This document shows positions 34,698 to 43,740 of a stretch of DNA of 64,000 nt, one piece after another (position 1 is the first letter of the stretch; each line of letters starts with the position of its first letter). A program made the translations under genes and the position numbers. Below the pieces are notes generated by a model that worked only from the letters and a program-made list of their open reading frames with translations, had not been told where the DNA came from and made no database searches. Origin of the DNA: an uncultured Dorea sp. Lineage in GTDB: Bacteria; Bacillota; Clostridia; Lachnospirales; Lachnospiraceae. Location: NCBI GenBank assembly GCA_910579925.1, contig CAJTVY010000010.1, positions 1 through 64,000 of the forward strand, given 5' to 3'.

Positions 34698-35431
34698 AAG
34701 GAAAAGTGGCGGTCGTAACGGGCGCATCAAGAGGAATCGGCAGGGCCATTGCTTTAAGGCTTGCTTCATCGGGCGCATTTGTGGTTGTGAATTATAATGG
34801 GTCGAAAGAGCGGGCGGAGGAAGTAAAGCAGAAGATCGAAGCAGCCGGCGGCGCAGCAGCTATTTACCAGTGCGATGTGTCGGATTACGAGAAATGTGAG
34901 ACATTTATCCAGGATGTGATTCAGGAATACGGGAAAATAGATATTCTGGTAAATAATGCAGGCGTGACCCGGGACGGACTTCTGATGAAAATGTCGGAAG
35001 AAGCCTTTGACCAGGTCGTTGACACCAATCTGAAAGGGACGTTTCATACCATCCGTTTTGTAAGCCGATATATGGTGAAACAAAGAAGCGGGCGTATCAT
35101 CAACCTGTCTTCTGTAGTGGGAGTATCAGGCAACGCAGGTCAGGCGAATTATGCCGCTTCTAAGGCAGGCGTCATCGGACTTACTAAGGCGGCGGCCAGA
35201 GAACTTGCACCCCGGGGTATCACGGTAAATGCGATTGCTCCGGGATTTATCGAGACGGATATGACCAGCGTCCTGTCCGAGAAGGTGCGGGAAGCATCCG
35301 TTGCACAGATTCCTCTTGGAAGCTTTGGAAAACCGGAACAGGTGGCTTTTGCGGCAGCATTCCTGGCATCAGAGGAGGCCGGATACATTACCGGACAGGT
35401 GCTGCATGTGGACGGCGGCATGGTGATGTAA
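34691..35431 (+). CDS. fabG: 3-oxoacyl-ACP reductase
   Basis: A 246-residue short-chain dehydrogenase reducing 3-ketoacyl-ACP with NADPH. The cofactor motif T-G-A-S-R-G-I-G-R lies near residues 10-18, N-N-A-G near 88, the catalytic Ser in N-L-S-S-V-V-G and Y-A-A-S-K at about 152-156. The C-terminal V-D-G-G-M is typical. It overlaps fabD. Confidence 0.96.
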   Translation: MLEGKVAVVTGASRGIGRAIALRLASSGAFVVVNYNGSKERAEEVKQKIEAAGGAAAIYQCDVSDYEKCETFIQDVIQEYGKIDILVNNAGVTRDGLLMKMSEEAFDQVVDTNLKGTFHTIRFVSRYMVKQRSGRIINLSSVVGVSGNAGQANYAASKAGVIGLTKAAARELAPRGITVNAIAPGFIETDMTSVLSEKVREASVAQIPLGSFGKPEQVAFAAAFLASEEAGYITGQVLHVDGGMVM

Positions 35432-35465
35432 GGAACACTGTGTAAATGTTATGCAGAGGATGTAA

Positions 35466-35486
35466 GAGGCGGCCTGTCGCCGTCTC
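35466..35486 (+). promoter_or_regulatory. Intercistronic hairpin between fabG and fabF
   Basis: GAGGCGGC pairs with GCCGTCTC across a 5-base loop with one G-U, in the only sizeable gap (80 bp) of the fab operon. No T-run follows. It may be an mRNA processing or stability element. Confidence 0.4.
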
Positions 35487-35511
35487 ATATCCTGGAAAGG
35501 AATAGCGAAGT

Positions 35512-36750
35512 ATGAAAAGAAGAGTGGCAGTGACAGGGCTTGGAGCCGTAACACCGATCGGGAATACGGCAGAAGAGTTCTGGAACAGCGTAAAAGAAGG
35601 CAAAGTGGGGATCGGCGAGATTACCAGATTCGACACTTCGGACTATAAAGTAAAGATTGCGGCAGAAGTGAAAGGGTTTGTGGCAAAAGACCATATGGAC
35701 TTTAAAGCTGCAAAACGTATGGAAGCGTTTTCTCAGTATGCGGTGGCAGCGGCCGAGGAGGCTTACCGGGATTCCGGGCTTGACCTTAAAGAAGAAGATG
35801 CGTACCGCGCAGGCGTTATTGTGGGTTCAGGCATTGGAAGCCTGCAGGTTGTAGAACGTGAGTATGAGAAGATTCTGACGAAGGGGCCGGGAAGAGTGAA
35901 TCCTCTGATGGTGCCGTTGATGATTTCTAATATGGCTGCAGGGAATATCTCGATTCAGTTAGGTCTGAAGGGGAAATGTACGAATGTGGTGACAGCGTGT
36001 GCGTCGGGAACCCACTGTATCGGTGATGCTGCGAGAGCCATTCAGTATGGTGATGCGGATATTATGTTTGCAGGAGGTACGGAAAGCTGTATCTGTCCTA
36101 CCGGAGTTGCAGGATTTACAAGTCTGACGGCGCTGTCCACCTCACAGGATCCGCTGCGTGCATCGATTCCGTTTGACAGGGAGAGAGACGGATTCGTGCT
36201 GGGAGAAGGGGCCGGCGTGGTGGTTCTTGAGGAACTGGAACATGCGAAAGCCAGAGGAGCAAGGATTTATGCGGAAGTTGCAGGATATGGCGCCACTGCG
36301 GACGCATATCATATTACGTCCCCGGCGGAGGACGGCGGCGGCGCGGCAAAGGCCATGACCCTGGCTATGGAAGAGGGCAGAATTGAGCCTGCGCAGGTGG
36401 ATTACATCAACGCCCATGGAACAGGGACGCACCACAACGATCTGTTTGAGACGAGAGCTATCAAGTCAGCGCTTGGGCGGGCGGCAAAGGATGTGGTGAT
36501 TAATTCTACCAAGTCTATGATCGGGCATCTGCTGGGAGCAGCAGGCGGCGTGGAATTTATAACCTGTGTGAAGACCATTCAGGAGGGATTCATTCATCAG
36601 ACCATGGGAACCAGAAATACGGATGAGGAATGCGACCTGAATTATGCGATCGGCGGGCCGGTTGAGAAGAATGTGACGTATGCCCTCACAAATTCTCTGG
36701 GATTCGGCGGCCATAATGCGACGTTGCTTGTGAAGAAATACGAGGGGTAG
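35512..36750 (+). CDS. fabF: Beta-ketoacyl-ACP synthase II
   Basis: A 412-residue elongating condensing enzyme. The catalytic Cys lies in V-T-A-C-A-S-G-T-H (about 163), His in I-N-A-H-G-T-G-T (about 304) and His in K-S-M-I-G-H-L-L-G-A-A-G (about 341). Length and order are standard. GAAAGGA precedes ATG 35512. Confidence 0.96.
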   Translation: MKRRVAVTGLGAVTPIGNTAEEFWNSVKEGKVGIGEITRFDTSDYKVKIAAEVKGFVAKDHMDFKAAKRMEAFSQYAVAAAEEAYRDSGLDLKEEDAYRAGVIVGSGIGSLQVVEREYEKILTKGPGRVNPLMVPLMISNMAAGNISIQLGLKGKCTNVVTACASGTHCIGDAARAIQYGDADIMFAGGTESCICPTGVAGFTSLTALSTSQDPLRASIPFDRERDGFVLGEGAGVVVLEELEHAKARGARIYAEVAGYGATADAYHITSPAEDGGGAAKAMTLAMEEGRIEPAQVDYINAHGTGTHHNDLFETRAIKSALGRAAKDVVINSTKSMIGHLLGAAGGVEFITCVKTIQEGFIHQTMGTRNTDEECDLNYAIGGPVEKNVTYALTNSLGFGGHNATLLVKKYEG

Positions 36751-36764
36751 GAGACGTGAACCAT

Positions 36765-37196
36765 ATGGAAATAGAAAACCTTATCAAATTGATCGAGACG
36801 GTGTCCGCTTCTGAACTGACTGGACTGAAATATGAAGAGAACGGCGTGAAACTGCATCTGACGAAGAAAAAAGAGCAGGTTCAGGTGGTTGCGGCGCCGA
36901 CGGCGGTCGCAGAGGTTTCCGTAGTGGAGCCGGCGCCGGAAGACACCGGCAAAGAGGAGGCCGGAAAGATTGTGAAATCGCCGTTAGTGGGAACCTTTTA
37001 TGTGGCTCCGGCAGAAGAGGCAGATCCCTTTGTGTCGGTAGGAGATCCGGTTAAGAAGGGGCAGACGCTGGCGATTATTGAAGCGATGAAACTGATGAAT
37101 GAGATCGAAAGCGAGTATGACGGAACGGTTGCGGAGATTCTGGTGGAAAACGGGAAACCGGTAGAATATGGACAGCCGCTCTTTCGGATCAGTTAA
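36765..37196 (+). CDS. accB: Acetyl-CoA carboxylase biotin carboxyl carrier protein
   Basis: A 143-residue protein from ATG 36765; AGGAG (36749-36753) is 11 bases away, whereas the in-frame GTG 36756 is only 2 bases from it. A Pro/Ala/Val-rich linker (about 45-70) leads to the biotinyl domain with the biotin-accepting Lys in I-E-A-M-K-L-M-N-E. The biotin transporter BioY is encoded 6 kb downstream. Confidence 0.93.
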   Translation: MEIENLIKLIETVSASELTGLKYEENGVKLHLTKKKEQVQVVAAPTAVAEVSVVEPAPEDTGKEEAGKIVKSPLVGTFYVAPAEEADPFVSVGDPVKKGQTLAIIEAMKLMNEIESEYDGTVAEILVENGKPVEYGQPLFRIS

Positions 37197-37213
37197 GTGA
37201 GCAGGAGGCAGTT

Positions 37214-37639
37214 ATGCATTTAGATATTAATCAGATTAAAGAAATCATACCCCACCGTCACCCTTTCCTTCTCCTTGACTATATCGAGGATTATCAGCCA
37301 GGGCAGTACGCTGTCGGCTATAAATGCGTTACTTACCGGGAGGAGTTCTTCGCCGGCCATTTTCCAACGGAGCCGGTGATGCCGGGAGTCCTGACGGTGG
37401 AAGCCCTTGCACAGGCAGGAGCGGTCGCTATCTTAAGCGTAGAAGAGAACAAGGGAAAGACCGCATACTTCGGCGGTATCAATAAATGTAAGTTCAAAGG
37501 CAAGATCGTTCCAGGCGATAAGGTACGGCTGGAGACAAGGATCATCAAGCAGAAAGGCCCGGTAGGAGTCGGCGAGGCGGTTGCCAGTGTGGACGGAAAA
37601 CCGGTAGTCACGGCGGAACTGACATTTATGATTGGATAG
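37214..37639 (+). CDS. fabZ: 3-hydroxyacyl-ACP dehydratase
   Basis: A 141-residue hot-dog-fold enzyme that dehydrates 3-hydroxyacyl-ACP. The catalytic His lies in F-A-G-H-F-P-T-E-P-V-M-P-G and the Glu in T-V-E-A-L-A-Q-A-G. H-R-H-P-F-L-L-L-D is the typical N-terminal motif. It is placed between accB and accC, as in related clostridia. Confidence 0.95.
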   Translation: MHLDINQIKEIIPHRHPFLLLDYIEDYQPGQYAVGYKCVTYREEFFAGHFPTEPVMPGVLTVEALAQAGAVAILSVEENKGKTAYFGGINKCKFKGKIVPGDKVRLETRIIKQKGPVGVGEAVASVDGKPVVTAELTFMIG

Positions 37640-37648
37640 GTGGAATAC

Positions 37649-39007
37649 ATGATCAAGAAAGTATTAATAGCCAATCGGGGCGAGATTGCGGTGCGGATCA
37701 TCCGTGCCTGCAGGGAAATGGGAATCGAGACGGTTGCAGTGTACTCGGAAGCTGACCGGGAGGCGCTTCATGCCAAGCTTGCAGACGAGGCGGTCTGCAT
37801 CGGTCCGGCGCCTTCTTCGGAAAGCTATCTTAGTATGGACCGGATGATCAGCGCAACCATTATCACAGGTGCAGACGCCATACATCCGGGCTTTGGATTC
37901 CTGTCGGAGAACAGCAGGTTTGCAGAACTGTGCGAGCAGTGCAATATTACGTTCATCGGCCCGGATTCCAAGGTCATTGTAAAGCTTGGAAACAAGCAGG
38001 AGGCCAGAAACACCATGGCGGCGGCAGGGGTGCCGGTAATTCCCGGAAGTACCGAACCCATCTATGATGCCGGTATGGGTGCGGCGGTGGCAGAAAAGAT
38101 CGGATATCCGGTCATCGTGAAGGCGGCTCTTGGAGGCGGCGGAAAAGGAATGCGTACCGCCCATACGCCGGAAGAATTTGAAAAAAGTTTTAAGATGGCC
38201 CAGAAGGAAACCCAGATGGCTTTTGGCGATAATACCATGTATATCGAGCATTTTGTACAGCGTCCGAGGCATATCGAATTTCAGATTTTAGCCGACCATT
38301 ATGGAAATGTGGTTCACTTAGGGGAACGGGACTGTTCCATTCAGCGGAACCACCAGAAGATGATTGAAGAGTCCCCTTCTGTTGCCTTGTCAGAGGAGTT
38401 AAGGCAGCGGATGGGCGAGGCAGCGGTCAGGGCGGCGAAGGCTGCGGGTTATCAGAATGCCGGAACCATTGAATTTCTTCTGGAAAAGAACGGGAATTTT
38501 TATTTTATGGAGATGAATACCCGGATTCAGGTGGAGCACCCGGTTACCGAGTGGGTGACAGGGATTGACCTGATCAAAGAGCAGATTCGTATTGCCGCCG
38601 GGAGAAAACTTTCTTTTACCCAGAGTGATATCCATCTGAACGGCCACGCCATAGAATGCCGTATCAATGCGGAGAATCCGGCGAAGGGCTTCCGTCCGTC
38701 CCCAGGGACGATCACGGATATGTATCTGCCGGGGGGCAAGGGAATCCGCATCGATTCTGCCATTTACAGCGGCTACACCATACCGCCCTATTATGATTCT
38801 ATGGTGGCGAAGCTGATCGTGTGGGCGAAGAACCGGGGCGAGGCGGTACGGAAGATGAAGAGCGCCTTAGGAGAAATCATTATCGAGGGGATTGATACGA
38901 ACGTGGATTACCAGTTTGAGATTTTAAACCATCCGGCGTATCTTTCCGGCGACATTGATATTGAGTTTATTATGGATCATGAAAAAGAGTTGGGTGACAT
39001 TTTATGA
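37649..39007 (+). CDS. accC: Acetyl-CoA carboxylase biotin carboxylase subunit
   Basis: A 452-residue ATP-grasp enzyme carboxylating the biotin of AccB. The start ATG 37649 follows AGGTGG (37638-37643); M-I-K-K-V-L-I-A-N-R-G-E-I-A-V-R is canonical. The glycine-rich ATP loop G-G-G-G-K-G-M-R, H-I-E-F-Q-I, E-R-D-C-S-I-Q-R and E-M-N-T-R-I-Q-V-E-H are all present. It overlaps accDA by 4 bases (ATGA). Confidence 0.95.
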   Translation: MIKKVLIANRGEIAVRIIRACREMGIETVAVYSEADREALHAKLADEAVCIGPAPSSESYLSMDRMISATIITGADAIHPGFGFLSENSRFAELCEQCNITFIGPDSKVIVKLGNKQEARNTMAAAGVPVIPGSTEPIYDAGMGAAVAEKIGYPVIVKAALGGGGKGMRTAHTPEEFEKSFKMAQKETQMAFGDNTMYIEHFVQRPRHIEFQILADHYGNVVHLGERDCSIQRNHQKMIEESPSVALSEELRQRMGEAAVRAAKAAGYQNAGTIEFLLEKNGNFYFMEMNTRIQVEHPVTEWVTGIDLIKEQIRIAAGRKLSFTQSDIHLNGHAIECRINAENPAKGFRPSPGTITDMYLPGGKGIRIDSAIYSGYTIPPYYDSMVAKLIVWAKNRGEAVRKMKSALGEIIIEGIDTNVDYQFEILNHPAYLSGDIDIEFIMDHEKELGDIL

Positions 39008-40740
39008 AGCTGGACAATGTGTTTAAGAAGACCAGGCTTTTGTCTGGAAAAAAGGGATATATTTCACTAGGTTCTGCAAAACCAGAGGTGCCGGAAGGTC
39101 TTTTGCGGAAATGTAATAAATGCGGCAGCGCCATTATTGCCGAGGATGTAAAAAGCGACTACTATATCTGCCCCAAATGCGGAGGATATTTTCGGGTACA
39201 TGCATACCGCCGGATTGAGATGGTGGCGGATGAAGGAACCTTTGAAGAATGGGATGAAGGCCTTGAGACACCGAACCCGCTGGAATATAAAGGATACGAG
39301 GAAAAGCTTAACGGGCTTCGGGAGAAAACAGGGCTTAAGGAGGCCATTGTCACAGGTAAGGCAAGGATTGACGGGACAGAAGTGGTGTTAGGCGTCTGTG
39401 ACGGACGTTTTCTCATGGCAAGCATGGGCGAAGCAGTGGGCGAGAAGATTGCCCGGGCGGTGGAACGGGCCACCAGGGAAGGGCTTCCGGTGATCCTTTT
39501 TGCATGTTCCGGCGGGGCGAGAATGCAGGAGGGAATTGTCTCTCTTATGCAGATGGCGAAGACCTCGGCAGCCTTAAAGCGGCACAGTGATGCAGGGCTT
39601 CTGTATATCAGCGTACTGACAGATCCCACCACCGGAGGCGTGACGGCCAGTTTCGCTATGCTTGGCGATGTGATCCTGGCGGAGCCTAAGGCTCTGATCG
39701 GGTTTGCCGGGCCAAGAGTCATCGAGCAGACCATTGGCCAGAAACTGCCCAAAGGCTTCCAGCGGTCAGAATTTCTTCTGGAGCATGGTTTTATCGACGG
39801 AATCGTGGAGCGTCCCCAGTTGAAAGCAACACTTTCTCAGATTCTGATGCTGCATGAGACGGCGGAGAGTGAAAACATAAAAGAAAAGGAAGAGACAAAA
39901 CCAGTCTGTACAGGAGACGGGAACCAGGCGGCCGGAGAGTTATCAGTCAGCAACAGACTTGCCAGCGCCTGGGATCGCGTTCAGATGTCGCGAATGAACG
40001 ACCGCCCGGTAGGGAGCGACTATATCCGGGAACTCTTCACGGACTTTACAGAGTTCCATGGCGACCGGTATTTTGCAGATGACAAGGCGGTAATCGGCGG
40101 TATCGCCAGGTTCCGGGGGATTCCGGTGACGGTGATTGCACAGGCAAAGGGAACGAACACCCGGGAGAATATTGAACGTAACTTCGGTATGCCCTCCCCG
40201 GACGGATACCGTAAAGCCCTAAGGCTTATGAAGCAGGCGGAGAAATTTCACCGGCCGGTGATCTGTTTTATCGACACCCCAGGTGCATTCTGCGGGCTGG
40301 AAGCAGAAGAACGGGGCCAGGGAGAAGCGATCGCCAGAAATATCTACGAGATGTCCGGCCTTAAGGTTCCGGTACTTTCTATTATTATCGGAGAAGGAGG
40401 AAGCGGAGGAGCCCTTGCTATGGCAACGGCAGACGAGGTGTGGATGCTCGAGAACTCTATATATTCGATCCTGTCTCCGGAAGGATTTGCCAGTATTCTC
40501 TGGAAAGACAGTTCCAAGGCAAAGGAAGCGGCGGGCGTTATGGGGCTGACGGCAGAGGATCTGTATCGGATGGGAATCGTGGAGGAGGTATTGGCGGAAC
40601 CGTCCCCTTACACCATTGAGAACCTGAAAGAAGTAACATGCAGGCTGGAAGGTAAGATCGAGGCGTTTTTAAACCGGTATAGGAAAATGTCTGAGACTGA
40701 ACTGACAGAACGCCGATATGACAGATTCAGGAGGATGTAG
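39004..40740 (+). CDS. accDA: Fused acetyl-CoA carboxyltransferase beta/alpha (AccD-AccA)
   Basis: A 578-residue single-chain carboxyltransferase transferring CO2 from biotin to acetyl-CoA. The AccD half (about 1-285) has a four-cysteine zinc ribbon (C-N-K-C near 37-40, C-P-K-C near 56-59) and S-G-G-A-R-M-Q-E-G. A charged linker (about 290-315) leads to the AccA half (to 578) with S-D-Y-I-R-E-L-F-T-D-F-T-E-F-H-G-D-R and G-E-G-G-S-G-G-A-L-A. The fusion enforces equal stoichiometry and occurs in some Firmicutes. Confidence 0.93.
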   Translation: MKLDNVFKKTRLLSGKKGYISLGSAKPEVPEGLLRKCNKCGSAIIAEDVKSDYYICPKCGGYFRVHAYRRIEMVADEGTFEEWDEGLETPNPLEYKGYEEKLNGLREKTGLKEAIVTGKARIDGTEVVLGVCDGRFLMASMGEAVGEKIARAVERATREGLPVILFACSGGARMQEGIVSLMQMAKTSAALKRHSDAGLLYISVLTDPTTGGVTASFAMLGDVILAEPKALIGFAGPRVIEQTIGQKLPKGFQRSEFLLEHGFIDGIVERPQLKATLSQILMLHETAESENIKEKEETKPVCTGDGNQAAGELSVSNRLASAWDRVQMSRMNDRPVGSDYIRELFTDFTEFHGDRYFADDKAVIGGIARFRGIPVTVIAQAKGTNTRENIERNFGMPSPDGYRKALRLMKQAEKFHRPVICFIDTPGAFCGLEAEERGQGEAIARNIYEMSGLKVPVLSIIIGEGGSGGALAMATADEVWMLENSIYSILSPEGFASILWKDSSKAKEAAGVMGLTAEDLYRMGIVEEVLAEPSPYTIENLKEVTCRLEGKIEAFLNRYRKMSETELTERRYDRFRRM

Positions 40741-40777
40741 GAGAAATATAGGCTGAACCAGGAAAGGAAAAGGAACC

Positions 40778-41848
40778 ATGGACGGGCATAGATTGAAAAT
40801 AGGAAATATAGAAGCGGCTGTTCCGGTCATACAGGGTGGGATGGGAGTAGGCATTAGCCTTGGAAATCTTGCAGGAGCAGTTGCGAAAGTGGGCGGCATA
40901 GGAGTCATCTCTGCCGCCCAGATTGGTTTTCGGGAGCCGGATTTTGACAGTGACACAAAAGCGGCGAATCTGAGGGCAATCCGAAAGGAGTATGAAAAGG
41001 CGAGGGCGATTGCGCCGGACGGGATTATCGGGTTTAATCTCATGGTTGCAATGCGCCATTATGAGGAGTATGTACAGGCGGCCGTCGAAGCCGGCGCGGA
41101 TATCATTATCTCTGGCGCCGGACTTCCCACAGAGCTTCCGAAGATTGCCGGGGAATCTGATGTGAAGCTTTCGCCCATTGTGTCTACAGAGAAATCCGCA
41201 AAGGTAATTTTAAAATACTGGGGGAAGAAATACGGACGTATGCCGGATCTTCTGGTGATCGAAGGACCGAAGGCAGGCGGACACCTGGGATTTACCAGGG
41301 AGCAGCTTAAGGAATATGGTAAAGACGAATCATACGACCAGGAGATTCGCCGGATTCTTTACACCGTGAAAATATATGAAGAGCAGTATCAATGTAAGAT
41401 TCCGGTGGCTCTTGGGGGCGGAATTGAGAATTATGAGCAGGCCATGCATGCATTTTCGCTCGGTGCAGACGCCATACAGGTGGCCACAAGATTTGTCACC
41501 ACGAAAGAGTGTGATGCCGACATCCGCTATAAGGAAGCTTATATAAAGGCAGAGGAACAGGATATTGCTATTGTAAAAAGCCCGGTAGGGATGCCGGGGA
41601 GGGCTATCATGAATCCATTTATGAAAAGAGTGATGTCGGGAGAGAGGATTCCCCACAGTCCGTGCCATCAATGCCTTTATAGCTGTAATCCTGCAGAAAT
41701 CCCCTACTGTATTACGGATGCGCTGATCCATGCGGCGAAGGGGGAGGTGGATGACGCGCTGTTGTTCTGCGGCGCGCACGCTTATAAAGCAAAACGATTG
41801 GAAACTGTAAAAGAAGTGGTTGCTTCTCTGCTGTCAGAAAGAGTATAA
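40778..41848 (+). CDS. FabK/nitronate monooxygenase-like flavoprotein
   Basis: A 356-residue FMN TIM-barrel protein related to FabK and nitronate monooxygenase: V-I-Q-G-G-M-G-V-G-I-S, E-G-P-K-A-G-G-H-L-G, A-L-G-G-G-I and G-A-D-A-I-Q-V-A-T-R. A C-terminal extension has clustered cysteines (C-H-Q-C-L-Y-S-C-N and P-Y-C), absent from FabK at 32825, which could bind metal or Fe-S. Its place at the end of the fab operon suggests a lipid-related redox role, but the reaction is not known. Confidence 0.82.
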   Translation: MDGHRLKIGNIEAAVPVIQGGMGVGISLGNLAGAVAKVGGIGVISAAQIGFREPDFDSDTKAANLRAIRKEYEKARAIAPDGIIGFNLMVAMRHYEEYVQAAVEAGADIIISGAGLPTELPKIAGESDVKLSPIVSTEKSAKVILKYWGKKYGRMPDLLVIEGPKAGGHLGFTREQLKEYGKDESYDQEIRRILYTVKIYEEQYQCKIPVALGGGIENYEQAMHAFSLGADAIQVATRFVTTKECDADIRYKEAYIKAEEQDIAIVKSPVGMPGRAIMNPFMKRVMSGERIPHSPCHQCLYSCNPAEIPYCITDALIHAAKGEVDDALLFCGAHAYKAKRLETVKEVVASLLSERV

Positions 41849-41907
41849 TAGATGACGGCGGGATGGTTCATTGTTAAGAACAGAGTCAGTATGTAAGGAG
41901 AGTAGGA

Positions 41908-42363
41908 ATGGATAAGGCGTATGCGACCATCAATAATGTCCTGGTAAATCTGATCAATGAGATCTGGGAACTGGAAGAGAAAGCGATCATTACGGAAGAA
42001 TTTAAGGATCTGACCAATAATGATATGCACGTCATCGAGGCGGTGGGCACAGGTGACGGCAGGAACATGTCTTCCATTGCCCGGAAACTGAACATTACGG
42101 TCGGATCTCTTACGACTGCCATGAATAGTCTTGTGAATAAAAAGTATGTGGTACGCCGCAGAAGTGAAGAAGACCGCAGAGTCGTGTTCGTGAAACTGAC
42201 GCCGAAAGGAATCAGGGCATATAAGCATCATGAAGACTATCACAGACAGATGACGCAGGCCGTGGTGGATAAGCTGGACGATGCAGAAATGCCGGTGCTG
42301 CTCAAGACACTGGATGCATTGTCGGAGTTTTTTAACGGATATCGTAAGCAGAAAGAGTCATAG
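41908..42363 (+). CDS. fabT: MarR-family regulator, probable FabT
   Basis: A 151-residue winged-helix repressor: I-A-R-K-L-N-I-T-V-G-S-L-T-T-A-M-N-S-L is the recognition helix, and R-R-S-E-E-D-R-R-V-V-F-V the wing. FabT represses fatty-acid synthesis when bound to long-chain acyl-ACP. Two FabT-type operators lie at the fabH promoter. Here the gene is last in the operon instead of beside fabH, giving autoregulation through the whole transcript. AAGGAG and TAGGA precede ATG 41908. Confidence 0.87.
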   Translation: MDKAYATINNVLVNLINEIWELEEKAIITEEFKDLTNNDMHVIEAVGTGDGRNMSSIARKLNITVGSLTTAMNSLVNKKYVVRRRSEEDRRVVFVKLTPKGIRAYKHHEDYHRQMTQAVVDKLDDAEMPVLLKTLDALSEFFNGYRKQKES

Positions 42364-42398
42364 ACCCAAAAGAGTGATAGCAGAAAGAGAGGAATCCA

Positions 42399-43127
42399 AT
42401 GTATGACGAGGAAGTAAAAAAATTACAGGAAATGATAGACGATAGCAGTAATATCGTATTCTTTGGCGGGGCCGGAGTCTCTACCGAGAGTAACATCCCG
42501 GATTTCAGAAGCTCGGATGGATTGTACCAGCAGGAGTACCGCTATTCGCCGGAGCAGATTGTAAGTCACAGCTTTTTCGTGCAGAATACAGAGGGGTTTT
42601 ATGAATTCTACAAAGAGAAGATGATGTTTCTTTCTGCAAAGCCCAATAAGGCTCACTTAAAGCTGGCCGAGCTTGAGGCGGCGGGAAAACTGTCGGCGGT
42701 GATTACCCAGAATATTGACGGGCTGCATCAGGCGGCAGGAAGTCAGAATGTTCTGGAACTGCATGGAAGTATTCACCGTAATTACTGTCAGAAATGCGGC
42801 AGTTTCTATGATGCTTCATATGTCAGGAATTCCCAGGGCGTGCCGGGATGTTCCTGCGGCGGCGTGATCAAGCCGGATGTGGTTCTGTATGAAGAAGGGC
42901 TGGATTCAGAGGTGATCAGTAAGAGTATAAAGGCAATCAGCCAGGCGGACATGCTGATCATTGGAGGAACCTCGCTGGTGGTCTATCCGGCGGCCGGTTT
43001 CATTGATTATTTCCGGGGGAAACATCTGGTGGTGATTAACAAGAGCGCAACGGCAAGAGAAGTCGGGGCAGAGCTTTCCATAGCGGCTCCGATTGGAGAA
43101 GTGCTGGGGCAGATCATTGTGAGATAA
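42399..43127 (+). CDS. cobB: NAD-dependent protein deacylase (sirtuin)
   Basis: A 242-residue Sir2 enzyme that removes acyl groups from lysines using NAD. NAD-binding G-G-A-G-V-S-T-E-S-N-I-P-D-F-R-S lies near 23-38, T-Q-N-I-D-G-L-H near 103-110, and the catalytic His122 in L-H-G-S. Zinc ligands are C130, C133, C151 and C153. It follows fabT by 35 bases with no terminator, so it may be co-transcribed. Acyl-CoA levels set by the fab operon could feed its substrates; this is speculative. Confidence 0.92.
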   Translation: MYDEEVKKLQEMIDDSSNIVFFGGAGVSTESNIPDFRSSDGLYQQEYRYSPEQIVSHSFFVQNTEGFYEFYKEKMMFLSAKPNKAHLKLAELEAAGKLSAVITQNIDGLHQAAGSQNVLELHGSIHRNYCQKCGSFYDASYVRNSQGVPGCSCGGVIKPDVVLYEEGLDSEVISKSIKAISQADMLIIGGTSLVVYPAAGFIDYFRGKHLVVINKSATAREVGAELSIAAPIGEVLGQIIVR

Positions 43128-43131
43128 AAGA

Positions 43132-43740
43132 ATGTTAAATGAGAGACCGTTTTTATCAATTCGAGAATTAAGCGTGGGCGGATTGTTTGCGGCGCTGATC
43201 GCAGGCGGTGCGTTTGTGAAGGTAACGCTGCCCACAGAGCCATTTCCCATGCATTTTACGCTGCAGTGGTTTTTCGTCCTGCTGGCCGGACTGCTGCTGA
43301 ACCGGAGGCTGGCCGGGGCAGCCGTGGGGGTGTATCTGCTGGTGGGGCTTTTGGGCGTTCCAGTGTTTGCGTCAGGGGGAGGTCCTGCGTATCTGCTTCG
43401 CCCGACCTTCGGATATCTGATTGGATTTGCCGTTGCCGCTTACGGGATGGCGTGGTTGTGTGAAAATATCCGGGTTCTGGATTATGCGAAACTGCTTCTG
43501 GTCTCTGTGGCCGGACTGCTGGTGTATTACGGAATCGGGGTGCTGTATTACTGGCTGGTCTGCCGCATCTTAATCTTCCAGGAGATTACGTGGCAGATTC
43601 TTTTGTTTCAATGTTTTCTGCTGACTGTAGGGGAAGACTTTATCCTATGCGTGGCCGCCGCAAGTGTGGCGGTCAGGCTGCGGGGGCTGGTGCGAAGCAC
43701 ATTGTATGACTATACTGGTAATATGGGGAGAAACCGATGA
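43132..43740 (+). CDS. bioY: Biotin transporter S component BioY
   Basis: A 202-residue membrane protein with about six hydrophobic segments and the BioY signatures G-A-F-V-K-V-T-L-P (about 23-31) and G-G-P-A-Y-L-L-R-P-T-F-G-Y-L-I-G-F. It captures biotin for an ECF-type transporter. It begins 4 bases after cobB and overlaps hemC by 4. No biotin biosynthesis gene is visible, so the cell may rely on imported biotin for AccB. Confidence 0.92.
   Translation: MLNERPFLSIRELSVGGLFAALIAGGAFVKVTLPTEPFPMHFTLQWFFVLLAGLLLNRRLAGAAVGVYLLVGLLGVPVFASGGGPAYLLRPTFGYLIGFAVAAYGMAWLCENIRVLDYAKLLLVSVAGLLVYYGIGVLYYWLVCRILIFQEITWQILLFQCFLLTVGEDFILCVAAASVAVRLRGLVRSTLYDYTGNMGRNR

Noticed and set aside
37664..38272. 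Minus-strand open frame of about 200 codons opposite accC
   Set aside because: Shadow of the biotin carboxylase coding strand; no ribosome binding site or domain.
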